NCBI RefSeq assembly: GCF_003797775.2
Contig: NZ_CP060725.1
Location: 248,001 to 312,000, forward strand
DNA from: Sphingopyxis sp. OPL5
GTDB taxonomy: Bacteria; Pseudomonadota; Alphaproteobacteria; Sphingomonadales; Sphingomonadaceae
Reading direction: 5' to 3'
Length of the DNA: 64,000 nucleotides
The translations under genes were made by a program, and so were the position numbers. The notes under the pieces were generated by a model. It had not been told where the DNA came from and ran no database searches. It was given only the letters and a program-made list of their open reading frames with translations. Each line of letters begins with the position of its first letter. Position 1 is the stretch's first letter. Below are positions 16,723 through 24,697 of the stretch, piece by piece.

Positions 16723-17781
16723 TCACCCCCCCCTTATTGCCGACAATATTCGCGACAGAACCATTGTCACGCCAGTGCGGTTGGCCGCTGGCCGGGCTGA
16801 CGCCAAATCGACAGATGCCGTCTGCGGACCTGCATGTAACCGCCTATTATTCCATTGAAAACGGATTGATGCGCGATCCAACTCCGCCAAAAATGCGGAA
16901 TAGACGCGCCGAGTGCCATTCGTTTCACTGCGCGGATGTATGGAAACAACGACGTTATCTCGAATGATAAAGCATTTGATATCTGGGGAACGCGGCGCCA
17001 AATCCTGAGGAAAATCTAAAGTGAGCGTCACCCGCTTTGCCACACGCTTGAGAGAGCGAAGTTCTATAGTCGCATCCTCTCCATCATGTTCATTTTTTAT
17101 CTCAATATGCCCGCGCCTGTCTACAATAATTTTGTCCAAAATCTTACTATGGTTCCACATAAAAAGAACAAGCCAATCAGGAAAATACGTTGAAATCCAA
17201 CTTGTTGGCAATGATATTTTGAATATTTCAATAGCTTCAAAATTTTTCTTCGATGATCTTATAATGAAATCTTCGGTTATCCTTGAGTCATTTAATATTG
17301 AATCCATCTCGAAAGTTGAAGAATCTATGATAGCCGATTCAGATTCAACTGTCTGATTATAGTGATATGCTGTAATATTTTTGCTATTTGCATGAAATAT
17401 TTGGTTTCTTGTCGCAATAACACGCGACAGCCTATCTTCGAATCTGTATGTTAAATTTGTCTCTATAAGAGAAACATCTACTTCTGAATTTTCTATATAT
17501 TTTATCATATATCCAACTATTCTGATAAATATAAGAAAATTGAAAAATAATATTATAAATGTAGATATGAAAAACAAATATCCGACGGCAAATCCATCAG
17601 GAAATATTTCATTGGATGGAAGCTTCAAAAGCTCTGAAATAGACCCCCAAAAACCAATCCCTGGTTTTTCATAGTAAAATTTTACTGGAGGCCAAAGAAG
17701 GCTGCTCCAACCAACCGTCGCCGCGCATACAGCAGCTACTGAAAGCAGCCACTTTATCGATCGTCTTTTAATTGATGCCAT
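16723..17781 (-). CDS. AT-rich orphan membrane protein (352 aa)
   Basis: No family is recognised. Two hydrophobic segments lie at about residues 10-29 and 66-92 (FAVGYLFFISTFIILFFNFL), so the N terminus is membrane-bound. The remaining 260 residues form a soluble part rich in Ile, Ser, Asn and acidic residues, with WLVLFMWNHSKILDK as a further hydrophobic stretch. The DNA is strikingly AT-rich between about 16960 and 17800 compared with both neighbours, strong evidence of horizontal transfer. It is transcribed toward prfC, ending 86 bases before its start. It could be a phage-defence or surface protein, but nothing in the sequence proves either. Confidence 0.7.
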   Translation of the reverse strand: MASIKRRSIKWLLSVAAVCAATVGWSSLLWPPVKFYYEKPGIGFWGSISELLKLPSNEIFPDGFAVGYLFFISTFIILFFNFLIFIRIVGYMIKYIENSEVDVSLIETNLTYRFEDRLSRVIATRNQIFHANSKNITAYHYNQTVESESAIIDSSTFEMDSILNDSRITEDFIIRSSKKNFEAIEIFKISLPTSWISTYFPDWLVLFMWNHSKILDKIIVDRRGHIEIKNEHDGEDATIELRSLKRVAKRVTLTLDFPQDLAPRSPDIKCFIIRDNVVVSIHPRSETNGTRRVYSAFLAELDRASIRFQWNNRRLHAGPQTASVDLASARPAANRTGVTMVLSRILSAIRGG

Positions 17782-17843
17782 CCAATTCCCCCTCGCCCAC
17801 CCGGAATCATAATTGGATTATTTATTAGGCGCAATAAAAACGA

Positions 17844-17876
17844 AAAGGGCGCCCCCTTTTCTAGGGGACGCCCTTT
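17844..17876. terminator. Strong hairpin, terminator-like on the minus strand
   Basis: AAAGGGCG and CGCCCTTT plus four further G-C pairs across one C/A mismatch form a 12-pair stem with a 7-base loop. On the minus strand the stem is followed by a short T-rich run, so it can end a leftward transcript from the divergent region. Confidence 0.6.
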
Positions 17877-17907
17877 CGGACAGCAGTGCCGCCAGACGCT
17901 GATCGAA

Positions 17908-17934
17908 TCAGACGTTGTCCGTTGAACGCATCAT
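17908..17934 (-). other. Possible 8-codon leader ORF
   Basis: ATGATG at 17934-17929, preceded by GAGGAG at a normal distance, opens a frame of 8 codons (MMRSTDNV) before TGA. The terminator-like hairpin follows about 30 bases later on the same strand. This could be a leader peptide or a chance SD/ATG pair. Confidence 0.2.
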
Positions 17935-18177
17935 AATCTCCTCAACATCAATGCGGCTGATAAAGCCAAAAAGGCGTGTACGCGGAATATCGAATTCGCA
18001 CAAGAAACAATCCATTCCAGCGCCAAACACCCCAACCTAGGTACGCCGAATGTGGTGGACATTTCATGAACAGCAAGACTCGGAAAAAATAAAATTACCC
18101 AGCACGACAGCTTGTGCCCTCTAGCAAAGCGCTCCATTTATGTGAAGACTTCGGAAATCAGACCAAGGAGACACCCC

Positions 18178-18711
18178 ATGTCCCTGTTCCCGCGGATTCA
18201 AAGCCCCTGCCCCTATAAGGGCAAGCTCAGCGACATCATGGACGGCGACACCTGCCGCCTCTGCCACCGCGAGGTGCATGATATTTCCGATCTGTCAGGC
18301 GCGGCGCGCCAGGCGCTGGTCGCGGGATGCAGCGACGAGATTTGCGTGAGTTACAAGGTGCCCGTGAAATCGGCGCTCGCCGCGATGGCGCTGAGCGCGA
18401 GCATGGCGACCCCGGCCTATGCCCAGATCGACGAGGTGCTGGCGGTCGACGGCGAACCCACCAGCGGCGAATATTGCCTCGAGGATAATTATATCATCGT
18501 CGGCGGGCTGAAAAAGCCGGGCGAGGTCGAATGGCTGACCGCCGATCTCGACAGCAGCCTGCCCGACATGCCGGTCGTCTATGACGACGAGCCGGCCGCG
18601 GTGACCAAGGCGACACCGGCGTCCGCGCCCGTCGATGCCCCGACGGACGCCAAGACGCGCGACGATCGCGATCCCCCGCCTTTGATCAAGGATCGGCCGG
18701 CCGCCTCCTGA
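18178..18711 (+). CDS. Cys-rich N terminus with internal export-like segment, unknown function
   Basis: A 177-residue protein. The N terminus contains CPYK (Cys 11), CRLCH (26-30), REVHDIS, and Cys 51 and 56, a likely zinc-binding knuckle. A hydrophobic stretch (about 61-80, KSALAAMALSASMATPAYAQ) then looks like a signal peptide ending in an AYA site, but lies internally. The rest is acidic and ends in a Pro/Asp/Lys-rich tail. GGAG lies 7 bases before the ATG at 18178, ruling out the longer upstream frame. Its 3' end overlaps the transglutaminase gene by 26 bases in convergent orientation. Related short proteins seem common in sphingomonads; no function is known to me. Confidence 0.7.
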   Translation: MSLFPRIQSPCPYKGKLSDIMDGDTCRLCHREVHDISDLSGAARQALVAGCSDEICVSYKVPVKSALAAMALSASMATPAYAQIDEVLAVDGEPTSGEYCLEDNYIIVGGLKKPGEVEWLTADLDSSLPDMPVVYDDEPAAVTKATPASAPVDAPTDAKTRDDRDPPPLIKDRPAAS

Positions 18712-20155
18712 CCTCGGATATCGCGCGCCAGTCGAGCAGCGCGGCGATCTGGTTGGCCTCGACCATCGCTTCGGGCTCGCCATCGCCGAGGCTGAGCGCG
18801 ATATGCGTCGCGTCGAAGCCGTTCAGCGAGATGTCGTAGCTTTTCCAGCGCCCGTCGACGAAGGCGATCACCCAGCTGTGCGGCATGAAGGCGTTGCTGG
18901 CGCCGTGGTAGCGCCCCGGCGAAAAAACCAGCCCGTGGACGACGCGCACCGGAATGTCCGCCGCGCGGCCAAGCGCCGCGAGCAGCAACGCATCCTCGGT
19001 ACAATCGCCCGCCCGCCGCCGCCAGGCGGTGCGCGCCGAGACATAACCGTCGAAATCGATGCGCGGCAGCCGCGCGCGGGCGACGATCGCGAGCCGCGCC
19101 ATCACCGCATCGTCGGTCTTCGCGCCGCGCCGCGCCTGCGCCGCCTTCTCCTTGAAAACGGCGTCGTTACTCTGAACCCACTGGCCCGGCCGCCGCCAGC
19201 GTTCGAGATCGGCCGCCGCCGGGGCGGATGCCGGACCGCAGTCCTGGCAGATGTCGACCTGCCAGCCGTCGCCATCCGACTTGACGCGTTGCTCGCCGGT
19301 TTCGGGGACGGTGACGGGCACGTCCGCGGGAAGCCCGAAAACATAGCGCATCTGCCCAAGCGCCGCGCGCTGCGTCATATGGATATTGGGGCGATATTGT
19401 TCATGCGCGACGATGCGACCGCGCGACAGCATATCCGCTTTGGTCGGCGGACCCTCGTCGCGATGCCACGACCGCCCACTGCCGAGCAGCGGCTGGCGCG
19501 CCGCGGCCAGCTTGCCATCCGCATAGTCGAGCCAGCGCACCGACTGCAGCCGCCCGCCGCGCGACAGCGTCAGCACCCAGGCATGATCGGTGCCGCTGCG
19601 TTTCGCCAGCGTCAGCTCGACCGGCCGGAATTGCAGCGTCACGGGGTCGAATTCGGCGATCGACCAGCTGCGCGGCGCGGACGGTTCGGTCAAAAAGGGT
19701 GCCAGCGTGTCGGGATCGCCGATCGGCAACACGGGCAGGACGGCGCTCACCGCGTGCCGTTCACCCTCGTTGACGGCCTGCCCCGTCAGCGCGGCGCCCG
19801 ACCGTTCGAGTTCGACGGTGAGTATGCGGCCATTGACGCTGCGCCGCCACCGCCAGCGTTGCGGACGGCCATCGGCATCGACCGCGATCCGCAGCGTATC
19901 GCTGAGTTCGGTCGGGCCGTGGCCCGAAACCGTATAGGCGGTTTCGAGTTGCCGAACGCTTTCGCTGCCGCCCGCGATCAGCACGGTCCGCTCGGTCTGG
20001 CGACCGATCAACTGGTCGCTCTCACCGCTGATGGCGATCGTGACCTCGCCGCTCGCGGCCGCTTGCCCGCCCGCCATGACCGCGCCCGACAGCAGCAGTC
20101 CCGCCAGCGCTGCAGGGCGGAGCATGGAATTCGTACGCGTTGCCGCCTTCGTCAT
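18686..20155 (-). CDS. Secreted transglutaminase-like protein
   Basis: A 489-residue protein with an N-terminal signal peptide (LAALAGLL-type hydrophobic run, cleavage near AAASG). A long beta-rich region follows. The C-terminal transglutaminase-like core has RAGDCTEDALL (Cys 385), FMPHSWVIAF (His 426) and SYDISLNG (Asp 441), the Cys-His-Asp triad of papain-fold transglutaminase-like enzymes. It probably acts in the periplasm as a peptidase or crosslinking/amide enzyme; the substrate is unknown. Its first hydrophobic segment follows MLRPAA, so the start could also be the later Met at residue 11. Confidence 0.82.
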   Translation of the reverse strand: MTKAATRTNSMLRPAALAGLLLSGAVMAGGQAAASGEVTIAISGESDQLIGRQTERTVLIAGGSESVRQLETAYTVSGHGPTELSDTLRIAVDADGRPQRWRWRRSVNGRILTVELERSGAALTGQAVNEGERHAVSAVLPVLPIGDPDTLAPFLTEPSAPRSWSIAEFDPVTLQFRPVELTLAKRSGTDHAWVLTLSRGGRLQSVRWLDYADGKLAAARQPLLGSGRSWHRDEGPPTKADMLSRGRIVAHEQYRPNIHMTQRAALGQMRYVFGLPADVPVTVPETGEQRVKSDGDGWQVDICQDCGPASAPAAADLERWRRPGQWVQSNDAVFKEKAAQARRGAKTDDAVMARLAIVARARLPRIDFDGYVSARTAWRRRAGDCTEDALLLAALGRAADIPVRVVHGLVFSPGRYHGASNAFMPHSWVIAFVDGRWKSYDISLNGFDATHIALSLGDGEPEAMVEANQIAALLDWRAISEVRRRPADP

Positions 20156-20287
20156 CGTCCGCCATCGCCCCCTTGCAAATCGAACCCGCTGCCGTCCGCA
20201 ACGTCGCGACGCTCCGTGTCGCTGTCAAAGGAAAAGGCCCACCAGATCGGGCTGGATTCGCGGTGCAAACAGGCGCAGGCTGGGCGC

Positions 20288-20974
20288 ATGCGGAACCTCT
20301 TCCTCGCCCCGTTCGCCATGTTCCTGTCCGCCTTGCCGACCATCGGCGCGTTGGCTCAGCCGCCCGCCGTCCCCGCCACGGCAGCGCCCGGCCTGATCGG
20401 CGAATATCAGCTTGCCGAAGGCCCCGACGTTGGCGGGGGGCTGGAGATCGCACCCGACGGGACCTTTCTCTATGCGCTCTACGCCGGCGCACTCGACGAG
20501 CGCGCCGGCGGGCGCTGGGAGCAGCGGGGCGACGCAGTCTGCCTGTTCACCGAACCCCGGCCGGTGCCGCCCGCCTTCGAAAAGGCGCCTCTGATCGATG
20601 TCGATGACGCGCAGCCGACGATCTTCGTCAGCTGGCCGACCGGCGAAGGCGTCGCGGGGGTCACCTTCACCATCGGTTTCGACAGCGGCGATCCGGTCGA
20701 GGATTATACCCAATATTATGGCTGGACGATGCCCGAGGACGACAAGCGTGTGCCGCGCTGGGTCGAGCTTCGCGAGCCGATCTATGATGTGACCGCGCCG
20801 CGCTATGAACTCGGCCCCGAGGACAAGGGGCGGCTGCATGTGCGGCTGGTGCCCAATGACATGGGCGTGGTCGATTTTCAGGGCGCCTGCCTCAGCGCGA
20901 ACGGCGACCGCTTCGTCCTGCGGCGCAACGACGGCGAACTGCGCTTCGCGCGCGTGCGGGTGGACGAAGAATAA
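20288..20974 (+). CDS. Secreted protein of unknown function (228 aa)
   Basis: It starts MRNLFLAPFAMFLSALP with a clear Sec signal peptide and probable cleavage after ALA (residue about 23). The mature part is beta-rich, with many Gly/Asp/Arg turns (IAPDGTFLYALYAG, GRWEQRGDAVCLF, NGDRFVLRRNDGELRF), suggesting a small periplasmic beta-sandwich or lipocalin-like domain. No catalytic motif is seen. The frame is open far upstream, but that part is antisense to the transglutaminase gene and is a shadow. Divergent from the transglutaminase gene, separated by 132 bases. Confidence 0.72.
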   Translation: MRNLFLAPFAMFLSALPTIGALAQPPAVPATAAPGLIGEYQLAEGPDVGGGLEIAPDGTFLYALYAGALDERAGGRWEQRGDAVCLFTEPRPVPPAFEKAPLIDVDDAQPTIFVSWPTGEGVAGVTFTIGFDSGDPVEDYTQYYGWTMPEDDKRVPRWVELREPIYDVTAPRYELGPEDKGRLHVRLVPNDMGVVDFQGACLSANGDRFVLRRNDGELRFARVRVDEE

Positions 20975-21099
20975 GGCCCCTTCAGCCCACCGCTATCAAA
21001 TCCACCCGCCCGTCGCCCCTTGCACTTCCGATGCAAATCGGTCACAACTTTACGTGAACGTAAAGGTAAAGCCAAAACCCGCGAGAGGAGTTCTTCCCC

Positions 21100-21900
21100 A
21101 TGACCACCCCCACCTATGAGATGATCAAGCTCGAAGTCGCCGACCATGTCGCGACGATCACGCTCAACCGCCCCGAGCGGCTCAATTCGATGCCCCCGGC
21201 GATGGCCGACGAGATTCGCGACGCGCTCGATCACCTGCCCGTCCTCGGCGCGCGCGCGCTGCTGATCACCGGCGAGGGGCGCGGTTTCTGTTCGGGGGCC
21301 GACCTTGGCGGCGACCGCGCCGCGTCGGCGGTCGGCGGCGGCGCCAACAGTCGCAAGGCGCTGCGCAACCACTATAACCCGATGCTGCTCGCGCTCGCCA
21401 ATCTGAACATCCCGGTCGTCACCGCGGTCAACGGCCCCGCCGCGGGCGTCGGCTGCAGCTTCGGCCTGTCGGGCGACTTCACCTTGGTCGGCAAGTCGGC
21501 CTATTTCCTGCAAGCCTTCGTCAACATCGGCCTCGTCCCCGATGGCGGCTCGTCGTGGCTGCTGCCGCGCCTGATCGGCCTGCCGCGCGCGACGCAGATG
21601 ATGATGCTGGGTGAAAAGATCGGCGGCGAACAGGCGGCTGAATGGGGCCTCGTTTATAAGTGCGTCGACGACGCCGACCTGCTGACCGAAGCGCGTGCGC
21701 TCGCGACGCGGCTGGCGAACGGCCCGACGGTGTCGCTCGGCACGATGCGCCAGATTTTGCGCGCCGGCCTGTCGCAGAGTTTTTCGGAAACACTGGACGC
21801 CGAAGCCAAGGGCCAGTTCGTCGCAGGTAACAGCGAGGATGCGGTCGAGGGCGTGCTCGCGTTCGTCGAGAAGCGCAAGACGGCGTTCAAGGGGAAGTAA
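21100..21900 (+). CDS. Enoyl-CoA hydratase/isomerase family protein (PaaG-like)
   Basis: A 266-residue crotonase-fold enzyme. GRGFCSGADLGG and NGPAAGVGCSFGLSGDF form the oxyanion hole, and GLVPDGGSSWLLPRLIG places an Asp where PaaG-type isomerases have theirs. It acts on an acyl-CoA, either as hydratase in beta-oxidation or as a ring-epoxide/double-bond isomerase; the substrate is unknown. GAGAGGAG about 10 bases before the ATG supports the start. It stands alone and ends at a GC hairpin repeat. Crotonase family call certain, PaaG-like activity inferred. Confidence 0.88.
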   Translation: MTTPTYEMIKLEVADHVATITLNRPERLNSMPPAMADEIRDALDHLPVLGARALLITGEGRGFCSGADLGGDRAASAVGGGANSRKALRNHYNPMLLALANLNIPVVTAVNGPAAGVGCSFGLSGDFTLVGKSAYFLQAFVNIGLVPDGGSSWLLPRLIGLPRATQMMMLGEKIGGEQAAEWGLVYKCVDDADLLTEARALATRLANGPTVSLGTMRQILRAGLSQSFSETLDAEAKGQFVAGNSEDAVEGVLAFVEKRKTAFKGK

Positions 21901-21907
21901 GGAGAGC

Positions 21908-22021
21908 GTCGCCCCCGCGAAAGCGGGGGCCGCTATCGTTTTACGCAGCGAAGCTGAGCAGGACAGCCAGCGGCCGTGTCGGGAGGCACGTGACTCCCGG
22001 CACCCTGCGTGGGGGCGGCGT
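21908..22021. repeat. Dispersed-repeat-like element with GC hairpins
   Basis: Just after the crotonase gene lies GCCCCCGC-GAAA-GCGGGGGC (21911-21930), then a second hairpin CGGGAG/CTCCCG (21980-21999), ending in GCGTGGGGGCG, which mirrors the start. It looks like a short interspersed palindromic element typical of sphingomonads; no second copy is present in this window. It may also end crotonase transcription. Confidence 0.45.
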
Positions 22022-22026
22022 TCCAG

Positions 22027-22629
22027 TTACTCCGCCGCTTCCTCGACCATCACCTTCTTGTAGATGCTCGTGCGCGGATAGGAGCAGAGCCGCATCACCA
22101 TCGGCTCGAAAAACTCCAGGCTCTCGCTGTCATAATCGGGGTCGAACGCCGGGGCGTCATATTTCTCGCAGAATTCGGCGCATGCCGCATAATGCGGGCT
22201 ATCCTTGAACTGGTCGCGCATGTCGCGGTCGAGGCCGAGATAGTGGAAGAAATAATGGCCCTGGAAGATGCCGTGATGCTGGACGATCCACAGGTTTTCG
22301 TCTGACAGGAAGGGCTTGAGGATCGCCGCCGCGACGTCGGGATGGTTGAACGCGCCCAGCGTGTCGCCGATGTCGTGGAGCAACGCCATCACGACATATT
22401 CCTCGTCGCGCCCGTCACGATGCGCCCGCGTCGCGGTCTGCAGGCAATGTTCGAGCCGGTCGACCGGAAAGCCGCCATAATCGCCGCCGAGCAGCTTCAG
22501 ATGCTCGAGGATGCGCTTGCCGTTCTGCGGCGCGAACTCCTTCTGCTCGCGCGCGATGATGTCCCAGTCCTGCTGGGTCCCGTCGATCATCGAACGGAAA
22601 CTCGCGTGGTCGTGCGTCATATCGGTCAT
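22027..22629 (-). CDS. HD-domain protein, PhnZ-like
   Basis: A 200-residue protein. RLEHCLQTATRAH (His 61), ALLHDIGD (His-Asp 85-86), NHPD (His 96), VQHHG (118-119) and QGHYFFHYLG give the metal ligands of an HD fold. The spacing and the EHCLQTAT..LLHDIGD pattern resemble PhnZ, a mixed-valent di-iron oxygenase, more than phosphohydrolases. The reaction may therefore be an oxygenation of a small alcohol or phosphonate-like compound, but this is inference. Start at 22629; an alternative Met lies three codons later. It stands alone, with a repeat beyond its 3' end. Confidence 0.78.
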   Translation of the reverse strand: MTDMTHDHASFRSMIDGTQQDWDIIAREQKEFAPQNGKRILEHLKLLGGDYGGFPVDRLEHCLQTATRAHRDGRDEEYVVMALLHDIGDTLGAFNHPDVAAAILKPFLSDENLWIVQHHGIFQGHYFFHYLGLDRDMRDQFKDSPHYAACAEFCEKYDAPAFDPDYDSESLEFFEPMVMRLCSYPRTSIYKKVMVEEAAE

Positions 22630-22662
22630 GGCAGCCTCTCCTGTTTTGGCGGGCAGCCTAAA

Positions 22663-23313
22663 TTATTCGTTCCAATTTGCAACGTTATAGCCGTGAAGCT
22701 CCTCGGGCGTCAGGCATTGGCGTTGCGGCGCCTTGCCTGTGGACGCATTCTCGCGATCGAGCGTCCCGGTAAGCAGTCGGCGCGAGACCCCCATCCGGAT
22801 CAGATAATCGGAGATTCCGAGGCTCTGCCGCGCGATGTCGGCACTGGAAACCGACGTCGCCGTCGGCTCATAAAATTGCCCAAGATCGAACACAGCCGTC
22901 GGATCGACGGACCGAATACGCCCGCTGAGGAACAACAGGGCACACGCGCCGGTGCAGCCCGCACCCGGGGGAACATGCACCACGAAATTCCCCGCCGACC
23001 GCAGAATACGCCCGGCTTCCATCGCGCTATTCCTGTCGTCCCCTGACGCATTGTAATGGATTTCCCCGATATCGGGATGGTCGGCGAGCAACGCCTTAAG
23101 CCGCATCGGAAGGTCCGGTCCGATCCGGCCTTCGAGAAATAACGTCTCTACACCGTCCGGCTTTTGCAGTTCCATTTGCAAGACCGGCGCATCCCATCCC
23201 GAACGGGTCGGCGTGCAATCCGTCGCACGATCGGGGGTGGCCGCAACCAACAGTACGCCGAACAATCCTCCGGCGAAGATGCGCGCCCTAGTCAAGCTTA
23301 TAGGTAACCCCAT
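22663..23313 (-). CDS. ClpP-fold secreted protein lacking catalytic residues
   Basis: A 216-residue paralogue of the next upstream gene, with an N-terminal export signal (GGLFGVLLVAA). Aligned with that paralogue, the nucleophile motif CFSAC becomes CTGAC (Ser to Gly, residue 122), the VFMVH His becomes Gly (145), and the oxyanion motif SPGGD becomes ASGDD. So this copy is probably not a peptidase and may bind or regulate the active one. It overlaps the upstream gene by 26 bases. The C-terminal QCLTPEELHGYNV matches the paralogue's RCLTLDEALKYGV. Family resembles COG3904 periplasmic ClpP-like proteins. Confidence 0.75.
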   Translation of the reverse strand: MGLPISLTRARIFAGGLFGVLLVAATPDRATDCTPTRSGWDAPVLQMELQKPDGVETLFLEGRIGPDLPMRLKALLADHPDIGEIHYNASGDDRNSAMEAGRILRSAGNFVVHVPPGAGCTGACALLFLSGRIRSVDPTAVFDLGQFYEPTATSVSSADIARQSLGISDYLIRMGVSRRLLTGTLDRENASTGKAPQRQCLTPEELHGYNVANWNE

Positions 23314-24007
23314 ACTTCAAAGCCTCGTCGAGCGTCAGGCAGCGCCGAGTCGATTTGTCTTCCTCGGTCGCGACGGCCTGTTGCCGGTACATGATGTCGG
23401 TCAGCAATTTGCGTGACACGCCCATCTTGATCAGGAAGGCGTTGTCTTCACTCGCGAGCAGCGCCGAATCCTGTTCGATATTGCCGATGAGTTCCTTGGT
23501 CGCATCGGTGCCCATCGCAACGCTCATATCGATCGCCGAACGATCGCCGGTGCGCGTGAACATATGGACCATGAACACTCCGCCAGGATCGATCATACGC
23601 GGCTGCCCGCCCATGAATATGAAATTGCACGCACTGAAGCACGTCCAACCGTTTGGAACACGCGTACCCAGTCCGAAGTTCGACCGGATGATCCGGCCCG
23701 CCGCATTGCCTGCGCGCGCATCGCCCCCGGGCGACCGCAGCCAAACTTCGGCAACATCGGGATTCGCCTTCAAGGCTGCGGCAAGACGATCGGGGAGTCC
23801 CGCATCGACACGGCCTTCGGCGAGCATGACCTTCATGTCGCCGTGCTTTTCGACCTTCAGCGTCATCGTCGGATTGGCCGACCAGTTCGGATTGAGCGGA
23901 CAGGTCGGGTTCGCAGGATCCATGCCCTGCGCGCCGGTCAGTCCGACCAGTGCGAAGGCCGCCAATGCCAGTCGGGGTAGTTTACGCCGCCAAGACATAA
24001 CGCGCAT
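23288..24007 (-). CDS. ClpP-fold secreted serine peptidase-like protein
   Basis: A 239-residue protein with signal peptide (LPRLALAAFALVGLTGAQG). RSPGGDARAG (91-100) is the oxyanion-binding loop, CFSAC (Ser 126) the nucleophile and VFMVHMF (His 148) the likely general base, as in ClpP and related periplasmic COG3904 proteins. It should face the periplasm. It follows the surface-antigen-like gene with a short overlap (its ATG lies before that gene's stop) and is followed by an inactive paralogue. Start could be 24007 or 23998 (MSWRRKL). Natural substrate unknown. Confidence 0.75.
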   Translation of the reverse strand: MRVMSWRRKLPRLALAAFALVGLTGAQGMDPANPTCPLNPNWSANPTMTLKVEKHGDMKVMLAEGRVDAGLPDRLAAALKANPDVAEVWLRSPGGDARAGNAAGRIIRSNFGLGTRVPNGWTCFSACNFIFMGGQPRMIDPGGVFMVHMFTRTGDRSAIDMSVAMGTDATKELIGNIEQDSALLASEDNAFLIKMGVSRKLLTDIMYRQQAVATEEDKSTRRCLTLDEALKYGVTYKLD

Positions 24008-24545
24008 CGCCCGGTCCCTTGCACATACGCTTGGAGACCTGCGTCTCTTCACCGTCGACGATGATGAAATCGTTGACGTTCATGCACTTGCGACCGCCGC
24101 TTTCCTCATTGATCGACGCCACGGTCGACGACCCGCTGACATTTTCGCGCGTCGCGCTCGTCCAGTTCGACGTCGCGCCGATCTCTTCTCCACGCGTCAC
24201 TTCCTCGGTCGCCGCCGCAGCCTGCAACTGCTCGCCGGGATCGAGGCGGCACGCGATCGCGTCGGTCAGCGTGCCCGCAACCTCTGCGGTCGGCAGGTAA
24301 CTGCCGAAACCGGTCTTGCCCGCCGCATCGCCGACAGCGTCGCGGATCACGCCGCCCAATATGCCGCGCCCGACGCTGCTGCCCTTCTTGCCCTTGGGGC
24401 AACCGCCATTGTCCTTCTCGCTCGGACTCGGCGTCGGGGTGGGCGACGTCACTTTACGCAACAGGCCGCCAAACTGCGCCTGCGCTGGCGCCATCGCCAG
24501 CAGACATGCGGCCAAAACCGCCGGCGCTGTCAAAATTTTTCGCAT
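23982..24545 (-). CDS. Surface-antigen-like (17 kDa family type) exported protein
   Basis: A 187-residue protein with signal peptide (MRKILTAPAVLAACLLAMAPAQAQ, cleavage after AQA). The mature part has a Pro/Ser/Thr-rich linker, a Gly-rich helical segment (GGVIRDAVGDAAG), LDPGEQLQAAAATEEV, and a C-terminal small domain with two Cys (CMNVNDFIIVDGEE...KRMCKGP). This arrangement resembles rickettsial 17 kDa surface antigen-like proteins. It begins the three-gene operon with the two ClpP-fold proteins. The upstream frame is open to 24575, but the signal peptide starts at 24545, where an SD-like GGAG precedes. Confidence 0.72.
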   Translation of the reverse strand: MRKILTAPAVLAACLLAMAPAQAQFGGLLRKVTSPTPTPSPSEKDNGGCPKGKKGSSVGRGILGGVIRDAVGDAAGKTGFGSYLPTAEVAGTLTDAIACRLDPGEQLQAAAATEEVTRGEEIGATSNWTSATRENVSGSSTVASINEESGGRKCMNVNDFIIVDGEETQVSKRMCKGPGDARYVLAA

Positions 24546-24697
24546 TCCATCCGCTCCACGCAACCACGCCCGCAACCGGGCACCCTGCGACCCCTGTAGG
24601 GGCGGTTCATGCCACCCGCTGTGATTTTCATCAACTCTTGCCCGAATGTCATCCAGACAGGTTGAATTAAGGCTGAATATGTAACACAGGATGAACC

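Larger units (their letters stand above)
17782..18177. other. Divergent intergenic region with hairpin and tiny ORF
   Basis: About 396 bases between two divergent genes. It holds a strong hairpin (17844-17876) and, on the minus strand, GAGGAG followed by ATGATG and a stop after 8 codons (17908-17934). The rest has no recognisable gene. The SD of the plus-strand gene at 18178 lies at the right edge. Confidence 0.5.

Noticed and set aside
17931..18137. 68-codon minus-strand ORF in the divergent region
   Set aside because: No SD, no conserved content; its end overlaps the tiny ORF start.
18803..20287. 5' extension of the 20288 gene
   Set aside because: It lies antisense to the transglutaminase gene; a signal peptide begins at 20288.
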